A DNA stretch of 64,000 bases from Acinetobacter sp. ANC 3781. GTDB taxonomy: Bacteria > Pseudomonadota > Gammaproteobacteria > Pseudomonadales > Moraxellaceae. Below, one piece after another: positions 27,994 through 38,370 of the stretch. A program made the translations under genes and the position numbers. The notes under the pieces are model-generated. The model did not search any database. It was not told the DNA's origin and saw nothing but the letters and a program-made list of their open reading frames with translations. Every line of letters starts with the position of its first letter. Position 1 is the first letter of the stretch. The DNA lies in NCBI RefSeq assembly GCF_004331285.1, contig NZ_SJOH01000005.1, positions 114,126-178,125 on the forward strand, written 5' to 3'.

Positions 27994-28199
27994 ATTGTCT
28001 ATAACCCCACATTTAATCTGTCTAAACTAGCGTATCGCTCTAGATAAGTTTCAACCGCAGCTTCTCGACGATTGCGTTAAGAGTGTTTTTATAATCAAAA
28101 AAAAACGAAATGGGTCTATTTAAAAGCAGCCGAGCAGACCACTTTTCCTAAACAAATGGGATAATATGATCTAACTTAGGCCGAATCTTGGGGATTAAT

Positions 28200-28310
28200 A
28201 TGAGTTTTTTAAAAAAGAAAAATAAAGCGAGCTTTGTATTCTTTATCATTACACTTTACTCATTTATTGGATTCGGTTTGGGGTATGTTATTTGGGAATA
28301 TTTTTTATAA
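28200..28310 (+). CDS. Small single-pass membrane protein (36 residues)
   Basis: ATG 28200 is preceded by TTGGGGATTAAT (a GGGGA Shine-Dalgarno at good spacing). The 36 codons encode a basic N-terminus (MSFLKKKNKASF) and one strongly hydrophobic helix (VFFIITLYSFIGFGLGYVI) with an aromatic tail (WEYFL). This positive-inside single-span design is typical of real small membrane proteins. No partner gene is evident. Function unknown. Confidence 0.6.
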   Translation: MSFLKKKNKASFVFFIITLYSFIGFGLGYVIWEYFL

Positions 28311-29746
<1,436 letters not shown>

Positions 29747-29760
29747 TATTTAGATAAACT

Positions 29761-29792
29761 GAAGAAAGTATCCCTAGATACTTTCTTCATTC
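29761..29792 (+). terminator. Terminator of the asparaginase gene
   Basis: GAAGAAAGTATC (29761-29772), loop CCTA, GATACTTTCTTC (29777-29788): a 12-base perfect stem. The T-run after it is weak (ATTCAT). Confidence 0.65.
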
Positions 29793-30013
29793 ATGAAGTT
29801 AAAAGTCGTCATCTGTGGATTTAAAATTTAAAATAACGGCGCACATTTTGAAAATAAATTTAGACCTTCACTCCAGTATTACAAGACTCCATAAAAACTC
29901 AAAAAAATATCATCAAGCTGCAATATTCTGCTGATAATAATCATATTACAGAACCTTAGATCGAAGCCTAAAAGCTCATTCAACATATCAAAAACTGCTA
30001 TTCGGGAGTAAGC

Positions 30014-30241
30014 ATGAATACCAGCGATAACTATGTAAAACAGATCAAGAATGCGAAACGTGGTGGTTATACCCCAACCATTGCCAAAGACATGAATAAA
30101 CATAAAATTCAGAAAGCTATACGTTTAATAGAACAATGGAGAAAGCTTGCAGATGAACTGAAGCCACAAATGCAAATAGACATGGCTTTAACATTAGAAG
30201 AATGCGCACAAGACTTAGCCCAGATCCTGAGGCCCAAATAA
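30014..30241 (+). CDS. Small basic hypothetical protein
   Basis: The 75-residue, all-helical looking cytoplasmic protein has many Lys and Gln residues (VKQIKNAKRGGYTPTIAKDMN, then LIEQWRKLADELKPQMQIDM). ATG 30014 is preceded by a weak CGGGAG. A clear terminator follows 30 bases after the stop, supporting a real transcript. I do not recognise the family. Confidence 0.6.
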   Translation: MNTSDNYVKQIKNAKRGGYTPTIAKDMNKHKIQKAIRLIEQWRKLADELKPQMQIDMALTLEECAQDLAQILRPK

Positions 30242-30270
30242 GCATTTTTATCTTTTAAATTCTTTTTGAC

Positions 30271-30300
30271 TTACCCACCTTTGCGGTGGGTAATTTTTTT
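30271..30300 (+). terminator. Terminator of the 75-residue gene
   Basis: TTACCCACC (30271-30279), loop TTTGC, GGTGGGTAA (30285-30293), then TTTTTTT. Confidence 0.93.
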
Positions 30301-30337
30301 ATCTTAAAGCTGGTAAATCAATCGTTCATTTTTTGGC

Positions 30338-30365
30338 TTGCGTTTTCAGCAAAATTCGCTATTAT
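30338..30365 (+). promoter_or_regulatory. Promoter of tRNA-Thr
   Basis: Best pair: -35 TTGCGT (30338-30343), 16-base spacer, -10 TATTAT (30360-30365), 12 bases before the tRNA. Confidence 0.5.
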
Positions 30366-30377
30366 TCATCCCACGTT

Positions 30378-30453
<76 letters not shown>

Positions 30454-30538
30454 TTTTATACTTAGCCTCGCTTTTTAGTGAGGCTTTGTTGTTTTTGGGA
30501 CTCATCTTTTTTCAAAATATTTAACCCATCATTATTTA

Positions 30539-31366
30539 TTATTTTTTCGCGCTGATTTGCACGTACTTGACCACACCCTCTGCATACAGCTTGCGACATA
30601 ACTTTGCTGTCATACGAATTTTAAATGCATCCAAATCTGTAGTCTGTGGCGATAATTGCTGCAAGGTGTGAAAATAATTTGCAAAACCCTGCAAAACGCC
30701 TTTAGATAAATCACGAATTTCAATCTCTGCAAACTCATAGCTCTGCAAGGTTTGCTTCAAGACTAATTCCGTCATTAAATGATTTAAATTGACATCTGCT
30801 GCTTTTAATAACCACTGATACTTTTTTTTCTGGAATGAATTTAAATCTAGCCATTTTTCAGACCACATTAAATAATGAAAACCCAATCTGCCCTTTGAAT
30901 TTAAAACACTCCCCGCTGAATCGAGAAATAAATTCAAATTTGAGTGATAGGCTGCATCGATACACAGCACCACATCAAATCCAGTTTGGAACTGAACCTG
31001 TTTTAAATTTAAAAAAGATTGTTGATGAATCGCAGGAAGTTCAGGAAGAAGTTTTTGAATTTGAATCACACAACTGGATTGTAATTCCACGGCTTCAATA
31101 TTTTGAACATGGTATTGCTGTTGCCAATGAACCAGACTTGCACCCTGTCCACAGCCTAAATCGAGCAATCTGTCCTTTGAAGTTAAATGGACTGCTTGCG
31201 CCAACTGATCTGCCAATTGACGACAAGCCTCTGGATAGAATGATGTTGCATCATTCCAATAACCTAAATTACTCCAAGCAAGTTCAGCATTATCTCCCAA
31301 CTGTTTTGCGTTTATCGCATACTTATGTTGTAAAAATTGCTGCTGAACCGTTTGAAGCCATTTCAT
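30539..31366 (-). CDS. Class I SAM-dependent methyltransferase
   Basis: The 275-residue protein has a clear SAM motif RLLDLGCGQGASLVHW (about residue 67), followed by AVELQSS and FDVVLCIDAAYHS. The latter resembles the cyclopropane-fatty-acid-synthase/Methyltransf_11 group. It starts three bases after the stop of the FAD oxidoreductase gene, so the two are co-transcribed from 32668 leftward. Pairing of a flavin amine-oxidase-fold protein with such a methyltransferase is a common bacterial arrangement in lipid-modification clusters. The substrate here is unknown. Confidence 0.82.
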   Translation of the reverse strand: MKWLQTVQQQFLQHKYAINAKQLGDNAELAWSNLGYWNDATSFYPEACRQLADQLAQAVHLTSKDRLLDLGCGQGASLVHWQQQYHVQNIEAVELQSSCVIQIQKLLPELPAIHQQSFLNLKQVQFQTGFDVVLCIDAAYHSNLNLFLDSAGSVLNSKGRLGFHYLMWSEKWLDLNSFQKKKYQWLLKAADVNLNHLMTELVLKQTLQSYEFAEIEIRDLSKGVLQGFANYFHTLQQLSPQTTDLDAFKIRMTAKLCRKLYAEGVVKYVQISAKK

Positions 31367-31369
31367 CTA

Positions 31370-32668
31370 TTAGTAGCCGAGTTGTGGGGCAACCTCAACT
31401 TTAGGTTGTAATCCTACAAACGGCAATGGGGCATTAAAAATTTCCGCAATATTCATTGCTGAAGTCACTGCCGATTCTAAAAGTGGCAAACCATCACAAG
31501 ACCAAGAACCGCAATAGAACACTTTACGGTTGAGATCTTTATGACGTTGTTGCAGCTCTTTATTTAAAGCCACTGTTTGTGAGTCCACTACAGCACGATT
31601 TAACGTAACGCTGGAAATGACTTTCTTAGGATCAATGTCAGTCACCGGCTGCCAGGTTTGGAACACTGGATTTTTACCAACCAGACTCGGCTCAACCGAA
31701 TTCAACCATACCGTGAACTGTTGACGGGTAAATTTACGATCCATCATATAACTGAGTACCGCCCAATCTTTACGTTTGGGTGGCATTACGCTTTGATCGG
31801 TGTGAATCACCAATTGACCCTGTTCAAATTTGAATTTCTTTAACAGCGCAATATCAGCTGCAAATTGTTCATTATTTAAGAAGGTTTCAATTTTATTGGT
31901 CGGTGTGGCCACAATCACACGGTCAAAAATGCGCTGCTCACCTAGTGCATTTTCAATCAAAACACCATTGTCTTGTTCTTTAACTTGAGTAATGGCAGAA
32001 CTATTATGAATTTCAATGCCTTCAATCAGCTTGTTTACCAATGCCGGAGTGCCGCCCTGAATACGCAGTAAAGCATCGCCATCGGTCAATTGACGCAAGA
32101 AGGTCAATAAAGGTTTTGCAGGCCATTCGCCAATAGTTTTTGGATTACAGGTACAAATGGTATAGAGCACTGGCATCACTGCGCCATGCCAGAATACTTC
32201 TTCAATATCATTATTATTTATAAATTCAGCCAGGGTAATATCCTGATTCTTTGATTTGAAGAATCGAGTGATAGCTGCTTTCAGTTGCAGCATGCCTTTG
32301 ACCAGGCGCCAACCGTATTGCTGAAGTCCTTTACGGTTGTTAATAATCGGGAAATTACCAATACGGCTACGAGTAGTGGTTAACCATGTTTCAGTACGGT
32401 CTTCAAACAACCAGCTGCATGCCATATAGGTACGCACAGGGAAAGTGGGTATACCCAAATAGGTCGCCAGACTCAGGGTATTTTTCCACAAATGAGGATT
32501 CATTACACGCAAGGGTGCATCAATTAAGCCGCCTTCAAATTCAATGCTATGGCTATCCATACCACGTCCAGGCAATGCTTCAAAAATAGTTATGCTATGC
32601 CCTGCATCTTTAAGAATTCTGGCGGTAGCTAGCCCAGCCATGCCACTACCAATAACTGCAATATCCAA
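31370..32668 (-). CDS. FAD-dependent oxidoreductase (amine-oxidase fold)
   Basis: The 432-residue flavoprotein begins with the dinucleotide-binding MDIAVIGSGMAGLATARIL and the following FEA acidic residue. Typical later blocks are GGTPALVNKLIEGIEI and DRVIVATPTNKI, and the C-terminal FAD motif region YCGSWSCDGLPLLESAVTSA. It belongs with the broad NAD(P)/FAD-binding amine-oxidase/phytoene-desaturase-like proteins found beside cyclopropane-type methyltransferases. Here the methyltransferase gene follows after three bases. Its substrate is not determinable. Confidence 0.88.
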   Translation of the reverse strand: MDIAVIGSGMAGLATARILKDAGHSITIFEALPGRGMDSHSIEFEGGLIDAPLRVMNPHLWKNTLSLATYLGIPTFPVRTYMACSWLFEDRTETWLTTTRSRIGNFPIINNRKGLQQYGWRLVKGMLQLKAAITRFFKSKNQDITLAEFINNNDIEEVFWHGAVMPVLYTICTCNPKTIGEWPAKPLLTFLRQLTDGDALLRIQGGTPALVNKLIEGIEIHNSSAITQVKEQDNGVLIENALGEQRIFDRVIVATPTNKIETFLNNEQFAADIALLKKFKFEQGQLVIHTDQSVMPPKRKDWAVLSYMMDRKFTRQQFTVWLNSVEPSLVGKNPVFQTWQPVTDIDPKKVISSVTLNRAVVDSQTVALNKELQQRHKDLNRKVFYCGSWSCDGLPLLESAVTSAMNIAEIFNAPLPFVGLQPKVEVAPQLGY

Positions 32669-33038
32669 AATTATTATCCGTCAGTTACATATAAGATTCT
32701 TGAAATTATGAACCAAGCGAGATTAAAAGGCGGTATTAAAATATTCCAGAATATGTTTTTTTAACAAAAGTCCTCATCAGGGATATCAGCAAGATTTTTA
32801 CATTTACTTACATAGAAAAAACCCCAAATAAATATAATAAAGTTTTAAAATTTATTAAGATAAATTTTAAAACATGTTAAAAAAAGCATATATATATTAA
32901 CCAATATTATAACGATCGTTTTACAAAAGCCTAAAATATCACTATCATACCTCACCTAACAAATTGACCATCAGATCACACTTTTAACAACCCATAACTA
33001 TGCAAATGCTGTAAAAACAAGAAAATTTATTTCGCAAA
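32669..33038. other. Intergenic region, AT-rich
   Basis: Very AT-rich, with alternating TA stretches near 32890-32910. It holds the promoter of the oxidoreductase operon but no gene or RNA I can support. Confidence 0.3.
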
Positions 33039-33063
33039 AAGCCCCTAAATATTTTAGGGGCTT
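33039..33063 (-). terminator. Terminator of the pirin gene
   Basis: AAGCCCCTAAA (33039-33049), loop TAT, TTTAGGGGCTT (33053-33063), with an A-run to the left forming the minus-strand T-run. Confidence 0.92.
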
Positions 33064-33097
33064 CTTTATTTCTTATATGATCAAGGAATGGCCAAAA

Positions 33098-33985
33098 TTA
33101 ACTGGCAACCGGGATCTCACCAAACTTGCCGCTATTAAAATCATTAAAAGCTTGCACGATTTCATCCTTGGTATTCATTACGAAGGGACCATAGCCTTGA
33201 ATGGGCTCATTCAAAGGTTGACCAGTTAGCACCAAAAATTTACTGTCTTTAATCGCCTGTAATTGAATATTGGCTTCACCATCTTGAGCAAACATGACAA
33301 TGGAACTGTCTTGAACATGCTGCGTTCCGTTCAACTGCATTTCACCGGATAGCACCACAATCAATACATTGTGATCGACCGGTACATGAATGTGATGAAT
33401 ATGTTCTGCTTTTAATTCACCATCCCAGACATTTACAGGACTATAAGTAGAGGCAGGGCCGCTATGTTCTGTATCACCCTGTAGATAGCGCCCTGCAATC
33501 ACGCGAATATGCCCGGCACTCTCGTCAAGTTCAATGACCGGAATCTCTTGTGCTTCAATAGCCTGATATTTAGGCGGGGTCATTTTATCTGCCGCAGGCA
33601 AATTCACCCAAAGCTGCACCATTTCAAAGAGTCCCCCATTTTTAGCGAATTCTTCAGAGTGAAACTCTTCATGCATCAAACCTGCACCTGCAGTCATCCA
33701 CTGTACATCACCGGTTTTAATCTGACCGCCACCGCCTGCTGAATCTTTGTGAGTCACCCCGCCTTGATAAGCCAGCGTCACCGTTTCAAAACCACGATGC
33801 GGATGTGAACCCACGCCATGCTGCTGCGTAGTCGGGCTAAAATGATAGGGTGCTGCGTAATCCAAGAGCAAGAATGGACTAATCGCCTGACCTAAGCGGT
33901 CGTAGGAAAACAGGTTCTTAACTGGAAAACCATCTCCGACCCAATGCATGTTCTGGTTACGGTAAACACCAATAATTTTTTTCAT
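33098..33985 (-). CDS. Pirin-family bicupin protein
   Basis: The 295-residue protein is a double cupin. The N-terminal cupin has the pirin metal ligands in SHPHRGFETVTLAYQGGVTH and MHEEFHS (His, His, His, Glu), and the typical GGGGQIKTGDVQWMTAGAGL. The C-terminal cupin is shorter. Pirins bind Fe(II); some act as quercetinases, others modulate regulators. Which applies here cannot be told. It has its own terminator and is divergent from the YcaC-like gene. Confidence 0.93.
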   Translation of the reverse strand: MKKIIGVYRNQNMHWVGDGFPVKNLFSYDRLGQAISPFLLLDYAAPYHFSPTTQQHGVGSHPHRGFETVTLAYQGGVTHKDSAGGGGQIKTGDVQWMTAGAGLMHEEFHSEEFAKNGGLFEMVQLWVNLPAADKMTPPKYQAIEAQEIPVIELDESAGHIRVIAGRYLQGDTEHSGPASTYSPVNVWDGELKAEHIHHIHVPVDHNVLIVVLSGEMQLNGTQHVQDSSIVMFAQDGEANIQLQAIKDSKFLVLTGQPLNEPIQGYGPFVMNTKDEIVQAFNDFNSGKFGEIPVAS

Positions 33986-34292
33986 TTCAAAGCTCCTATC
34001 ACTAGGAAATAATATGGATTTATCTTAGAACTTTTAAAGTCACCAGCCTAGCGCATGAGCAATATACAGCGTCCCAGGAATGGGATAATTCTATTTTTTA
34101 CACTCAAAAAGAATACAAAAAATAGATCATTTTTATCAATCTTCTGAGGCTACTCATCCTATGATGAGGCTTCCCCCTTTCACACACTTCACGTTTTTAC
34201 TGTAGGTCATAATGAAAATATTCAGAAGCTGAGGTCAGCGTTTTATGCTCGGTCCATCAGCCTCCATAATGATTAAAAAGAGGACTACAAAA
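33986..34292. other. Divergent promoter region between pirin and YcaC-like genes
   Basis: About 300 bases. No regulator gene lies here, although LysR-type regulators often flank pirin genes. No distinct operator is visible. Confidence 0.3.
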
Positions 34293-34919
34293 ATGGGCAA
34301 CCCCTATGTTCGTTTAGATAAAGATAATGCAGCAGTTTTACTGGTCGACCATCAAACTGGATTACTGTCATTGGTTCGTGATATCGATCCGGATAAATTC
34401 AAAAATAATGTTTTAGCATTAGCTGCCTTAGCTCAATATTTTAATCTTCCCACTATTTTAACCACCAGTTTTGAAAACGGGCCCAATGGGCCTCTGGTTC
34501 CGGAACTGAAAGAAATGTTTCCGGATGCGCCCTATATTGCACGTCCGGGTCAAATTAATGCTTGGGATAATGAAGATTTCGTCAAAGCAGTAAAAGCCAC
34601 AGGTAAGAAACAGCTGATTATTGCTGGGGTGGTAACTGAAGTCTGTGTGGCTTTCCCTGCACTTTCTGCACTGGAAGAAGATTTTGAGGTATTCGTGATT
34701 ACTGATGCTTCCGGTACATTCAATTCTTTAACCCGTGACTCGGCATGGAATCGTATGTCAAATGCAGGTGCGCAACTGATGACTTGGTTTGGTGCGGCAT
34801 GTGAATTACATCGCGACTGGCGTAATGATGTGGAAGGTTTGGGCGCATTGTTCTCGAATCACATTCCTGATTATCGCAACCTAATTCACAGTTATAACCA
34901 ACATAGCACTCAAAAATAA
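34293..34919 (+). CDS. ycaC: Isochorismatase-family hydrolase, YcaC-like
   Basis: The 208-residue cysteine hydrolase has the catalytic aspartate in VLLVDHQTGLLSLV and the catalytic cysteine in IAGVVTEVCVAFPALSAL (about residue 118). The YcaC-type C-terminal block RMSNAGAQLMTWFGAACEL is also present. YcaC proteins are octameric hydrolases of uncertain substrate. The frame is open from 34245, but ATG 34293 follows AGAGGA at good spacing and gives the normal start MGNPYVRLDKDNAAV. A UUCG terminator follows directly. Confidence 0.88.
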   Translation: MGNPYVRLDKDNAAVLLVDHQTGLLSLVRDIDPDKFKNNVLALAALAQYFNLPTILTTSFENGPNGPLVPELKEMFPDAPYIARPGQINAWDNEDFVKAVKATGKKQLIIAGVVTEVCVAFPALSALEEDFEVFVITDASGTFNSLTRDSAWNRMSNAGAQLMTWFGAACELHRDWRNDVEGLGALFSNHIPDYRNLIHSYNQHSTQK

Positions 34920-34936
34920 GATTTTTTCTTATAAAT

Positions 34937-34960
34937 AAGCGATCTTCGGATCGCTTTTTA
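34937..34960 (+). terminator. Terminator of the YcaC-like gene
   Basis: GCGATC (34939-34944), UUCG tetraloop, GATCGC (34949-34954), TTTTT. Confidence 0.92.
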
Positions 34961-35076
34961 TTTTGTTTTATAACCTCCTTCTTTTTATCTTTTTTCAGCC
35001 ACAATAAAGAGTTCTTTACCCAGTTTAAGCATGATTTATACATTCATTTGATGATTAACTTCTTTGGTGGTGAAAT

Positions 35077-35351
35077 ATGGTGGATTTAGTGCAACAATTG
35101 ATGCCAGCAATCTCATCAAATCAAATTTCAAACATAGTTCGCGGCATACAAAAATCATAATATTATTGGCATTTGAACAACCGTACGCATGATGAAGTCA
35201 TTGATATTCCGCTGCAACCACGGATTAAAATTAATAATTTTGTCGGAGTTTCCATGCAGAAGATCAACATCTGGTGATGGAAAGACTGTTTGATTATCTG
35301 GTTGAAGGTTTAATAAATTTAGCCAAAGATCATTTAGGTTATGCGCTTTAA
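35077..35351 (+). pseudogene. Decayed small gene: internal stop and frameshift
   Basis: From ATG 35077 the frame reads MVDLVQQLMPAISSNQ onward for 27 codons to a TAA at 35158. It then continues in the same frame with YYWHLNNRTHDEVIDIPLQP and on to about 35250. After a shift near 35250-35259 a second frame continues EDQHLVMERLFDYLVEGLIN to a TAA at 35349. The three pieces together look like one protein of about 90 residues damaged by a nonsense mutation and a frameshift. I do not recognise the family. Confidence 0.55.
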
Positions 35352-35370
35352 GTTAACAGATGGTGCATAT

Positions 35371-35402
35371 AAAAAATCCAGGAGCTAAGTCCTGGATTTT
35401 TT
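35371..35402. terminator. Terminator of ahpC (bidirectional)
   Basis: AAAAAATCCAGGA (35371-35383), loop GCTAAG, TCCTGGATTTTTT (35390-35402), perfect stem. Confidence 0.93.
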
Positions 35403-35424
35403 GGGAGAGTATTTTAACTTGAGA

Positions 35425-35988
35425 TTAAATTTTACCAATCAAGTCGATTGAAGGTGCAAGTGTGGCATCGCCTTCTTTCCATTTTGCCGGGCAAACTTCA
35501 CCCGGGTGCGCATGTACATATTGCGCTGCTTTCACTTTACGTAGAAGCTCTTGAGCGTCACGACCAATACCACCGGCATTGATTTCAATAATCTGGATTC
35601 TACCTTCTGGGTCAACCACAAAAGTACCACGGTCTGCCAAACCTTCAGACTCAATTAAAACTTCAAAGTTTTTTGCCAAAGTCCAGGTTGGATCGCCGAT
35701 CATTGGATACTGGATTTTCTTGATTTCCTCAGAACTGTCATGCCAAGCTTTATGAGTAAAGTGGGTATCTGTAGATACTGAATAAATCTCAACGCCCATT
35801 TTTTGGAATTCAGCATAGTTATCTGCCAAATCACCGAGTTCTGTTGGACAAACAAAAGTGAAGTCTGCAGGATAGAAGAACACCACTGACCATTTTCCGA
35901 TCATGTCTTTTTCAGACACTTGAATGAATTCACCATTTTTATACGCTGTTGCATTGAATGGTTTTACTTCAGTATTAATTAAACTCAT
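35425..35988 (-). CDS. ahpC: Alkyl hydroperoxide reductase, peroxiredoxin subunit AhpC
   Basis: AhpC is a 187-residue typical 2-Cys peroxiredoxin. It has the peroxidatic cysteine in [15 protein letters not shown] (about residue 47) and the resolving cysteine in [12 protein letters not shown] (about residue 166). It reduces H2O2, organic peroxides and peroxynitrite in the cytoplasm. The frame is open to 36036, but ATG 35988 follows GAGGAATATTTA and gives [11 protein letters not shown], the family start. The reductase partner ahpF is not adjacent, so electrons must come from an unlinked AhpF or thioredoxin system. No OxyR gene is nearby. Confidence 0.97.
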   Translation of the reverse strand: MSLINTEVKPFNATAYKNGEFIQVSEKDMIGKWSVVFFYPADFTFVCPTELGDLADNYAEFQKMGVEIYSVSTDTHFTHKAWHDSSEEIKKIQYPMIGDPTWTLAKNFEVLIESEGLADRGTFVVDPEGRIQIIEINAGGIGRDAQELLRKVKAAQYVHAHPGEVCPAKWKEGDATLAPSIDLIGKI

Positions 35989-36145
35989 TAAATATTCCTC
36001 TAACTTACTTCTGGGATTGCTTATCTTGTGAAGCAAGAATACGAAAGTTTCTCAAATAGGTAAAACCGTACTTTTTTATAAAAACAATCGAATTATACGA
36101 TCAATTATTCCTATTCATTTTATAAAAGTGATTGGTTTAGGCAAT

Positions 36146-36170
36146 AAAAAAACCCTCTGCAATGAGAGGG
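36146..36170 (-). terminator. Terminator of ssb
   Basis: CCCTCT (36153-36158), loop GCAATG, AGAGGG (36165-36170), with an A-run at 36146-36152 giving the minus-strand T-run. Confidence 0.85.
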
Positions 36171-36200
36171 CTTTGGAGATGACTTGCCGTTCTAATTCAA

Positions 36201-36806
36201 TTAAAAAGGTAAATCGTCATCTAGATCAGCAGGTGCAGCGACAGGCGCAGCAGGTGCTGATTGCGGTGCTTTCGGCTGGAAAGCAGACGGATTATTGTTT
36301 GCATAACCGCCTTGCTGGTTGTTATTAAAACCACCACCTTGATTATTGCCATAACCGCCTTGGTTATTGCTATTGTTATTATTGTTGTTATAACCGCCGC
36401 CTTGGTTGTTGTTGAAACGTGGTTGATTATAACCCGCGTTGTCACCACCCGCAGTTTGTTCACCTTGCTGACGGTTACTATCTAACATTTGCATTTGTTC
36501 ACCACGAATTTCTGTGGTGTAGCGTTCTTGACCACTTTGGTCTGTCCACTGACGCGTACGCAATGAACCTTCGATATAAACTTTTGAACCCTTACGTAGA
36601 TATTGCTGTGCAATTTCACCTAAGCGGTTATGCAACACAATACGATGCCACTCAGTTTGCTCTTTACGCTCACCAGTATTTTTATCAGTCCACGAATCGC
36701 TAGTTGCAATTGAAAACTGAGTAAGAGAACCACCATTTGGAAAAGTTTTGGTTTCAGGATCTTTACCTAAAGTTCCGACTAAAATTACTTTATTAACACC
36801 ACGCAT
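36201..36806 (-). CDS. ssb: Single-stranded DNA-binding protein Ssb
   Basis: The 201-residue protein has an N-terminal OB-fold ([20 protein letters not shown] to about residue 112) that binds ssDNA as a tetramer. A disordered Gly/Asn/Gln linker follows ([14 protein letters not shown] and [11 protein letters not shown] repeats, about 125-175). The acidic tip DDDLPF recruits replication and repair partners. The linker's AAC/AAT runs could expand or contract by slippage. It lies 51 bases downstream of the MFS gene on the same strand. Confidence 0.97.
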   Translation of the reverse strand: MRGVNKVILVGTLGKDPETKTFPNGGSLTQFSIATSDSWTDKNTGERKEQTEWHRIVLHNRLGEIAQQYLRKGSKVYIEGSLRTRQWTDQSGQERYTTEIRGEQMQMLDSNRQQGEQTAGGDNAGYNQPRFNNNQGGGYNNNNNNSNNQGGYGNNQGGGFNNNQQGGYANNNPSAFQPKAPQSAPAAPVAAPADLDDDLPF

Positions 36807-36857
36807 CAGACGTACACTTCCTATTTATTTCTATATTTTACTTTATAAGAGTTATGC

Positions 36858-38222
36858 TTAAATGGCTATATCTTTACCTAACAACTGCGTTAAATCTTGT
36901 CGCGCAGCTTCATTTATAAGCTGCTTATCAATTTTAACATAAGCAAATTGCTGATCAGACATCACCACAACCTCTTCAATACCACGAATTGCCAAAAGTT
37001 GAGAAGTCCACTCATCCGTTTGTTTGGTCTCAGGTAAACGCAAAACCAAAGATGAAAGATAGCGCGGTTGAGCCAAGCCAAAACTGATTAGCAACCAGAC
37101 AATGGCGATACCACTTAAGATACTCCAACCCAAGGCCGTATTATTGAGTAATAAGAGTTGACCACCAATCATACCGCCAAAAAATGCTCCTAAAAACTGA
37201 CTGCTGGCATTCACACCCATCGCTGTGGCTTTAGACTGAATCGGTGCGGATTTAGAGAGCCACGAAGGCAACAGCGCTTCCATTACGTTAAAGGCAATAA
37301 AGAAGAACCCCAAACCTGCCAATAAAATATATTTGGATTCATAGCCAAAAATCAGTACCAGTAAACCCAGAATAATCCCGCCAATTGCAGTCAGGAAAAT
37401 GCCGCGCATTTTACGATATTTTTCCGCCAAAATAATACTTGGAAAAGCAAAAAACAGGCTAATCACTAGTAAAGGCAAATACACCAGACCATGACTGGCC
37501 AATGGAATATCAGCAAACTGAATCAGTTGCGATGGCATATAAATAAACATCGCTGTCAGCAACAGATGCAGTGCAAACACGGAAACATGCAAGCGGTTTA
37601 AATCGCCCATTTTCAGCACCTGTTTCAGTTGTGCGAGATAACCTTGCTGATAATTTTTATGATGACGGGTGACTTTGGGAACCAGCAGTAACATGGAAAT
37701 TGCCGCCAGGCCCATAATGGTGGTCACCCAAAATAGTCCGGAAATACCGACCAGACTCGTGAGCCAAGGTCCAAGACTAAACGCGAGCATAAAAGAGAAC
37801 CCGATACTCATCCCCATAACCGCCATGGCTTTGCTGCGCTGTTCTTCACGGGTGACATCAGCTAACAAAGCCATGACGACCGCAGAAACCGCACCGCCGC
37901 CGGCAATCGCACGACCAATGATCACGCCATAAATGGTTTCAGACATCGCGGCAATTGCACCACCGAGTGCGAACAACAATAAGCCTAAAACGACCAAAGG
38001 CTTACGGCTAAAACGGTCAGCCAGCAAGCTAAATGGAATCTGTAAAATGGCTTGGGTTAAACCATATACGCCGACCGCCAGACCAATCAGCGCAGGCGTT
38101 GCGCCTTGATATGACTGTCCTGCTACAGAAAACACAGGAATAATCATGAACAAACCCAACATACGCAGTGCAAAAATACTGCTCAAGGCAAAGGTTGAAC
38201 GGCGTTCTAAAGCATTCATCAT
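36858..38222 (-). CDS. MFS transporter, YajR-like with C-terminal YAM-type domain
   Basis: The 454-residue protein has twelve helices with MFS signature LADRFSRKPLVVLGLLLFALGG between helices 2 and 3. After helix 12 a cytoplasmic domain of about 65 residues (QLLAIRGIEEVVVMSDQQFA, ending LTQLLGKDIAI) resembles the ferredoxin-like YAM domain of YajR. It is a proton-driven exporter of the inner membrane; the substrate is unknown. Two ATGs occur (38222, 38219). ssb follows after 51 bases, so ssb may be partly transcribed from the same promoter. Confidence 0.9.
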   Translation of the reverse strand: MMNALERRSTFALSSIFALRMLGLFMIIPVFSVAGQSYQGATPALIGLAVGVYGLTQAILQIPFSLLADRFSRKPLVVLGLLLFALGGAIAAMSETIYGVIIGRAIAGGGAVSAVVMALLADVTREEQRSKAMAVMGMSIGFSFMLAFSLGPWLTSLVGISGLFWVTTIMGLAAISMLLLVPKVTRHHKNYQQGYLAQLKQVLKMGDLNRLHVSVFALHLLLTAMFIYMPSQLIQFADIPLASHGLVYLPLLVISLFFAFPSIILAEKYRKMRGIFLTAIGGIILGLLVLIFGYESKYILLAGLGFFFIAFNVMEALLPSWLSKSAPIQSKATAMGVNASSQFLGAFFGGMIGGQLLLLNNTALGWSILSGIAIVWLLISFGLAQPRYLSSLVLRLPETKQTDEWTSQLLAIRGIEEVVVMSDQQFAYVKIDKQLINEAARQDLTQLLGKDIAI

Positions 38223-38315
38223 ATCAGTAAGCTTAGGTTTATAAGTTTAATTTCGATGGGCTATCCTACAACATTCATGTTCTGGATGCTGATTTATTCA
38301 AAGGGCAGCCCTCAT

Positions 38316-38340
38316 AAAAAAGGGCGCATTTTCATGCGCC
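38316..38340 (-). terminator. Terminator of the DUF475 gene
   Basis: GGCGCA (38323-38328) pairs with TGCGCC (38335-38340). The A-run at 38316-38321 supplies the minus-strand T-run. Confidence 0.8.
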
Positions 38341-38370
38341 TCTATTGTAACCGTTTTTCTTAAAAAACCA

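Noticed and set aside
27999..28076. A 25-codon minus-strand stretch (reading RNRREAAVETYLERYASLDR) just after the tRNA-Ser terminator, resembling the end of a gene
   Set aside because: A stop codon lies directly upstream and no start or further homologous frame could be followed. It may be a mobile-gene remnant at a tRNA, but this cannot be supported.
30835..31404. A 189-codon plus-strand ORF opposite the methyltransferase gene
   Set aside because: The minus strand carries the SAM motif and tight coupling with the oxidoreductase gene. The plus-strand frame has no motif or ribosome site.
36201..36480. Asn/Gly repeats in ssb as a possible CRISPR-like or tandem repeat array
   Set aside because: The repeats encode the known disordered linker of Ssb. 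No regular spacers exist, and no CRISPR array was seen anywhere in the window.
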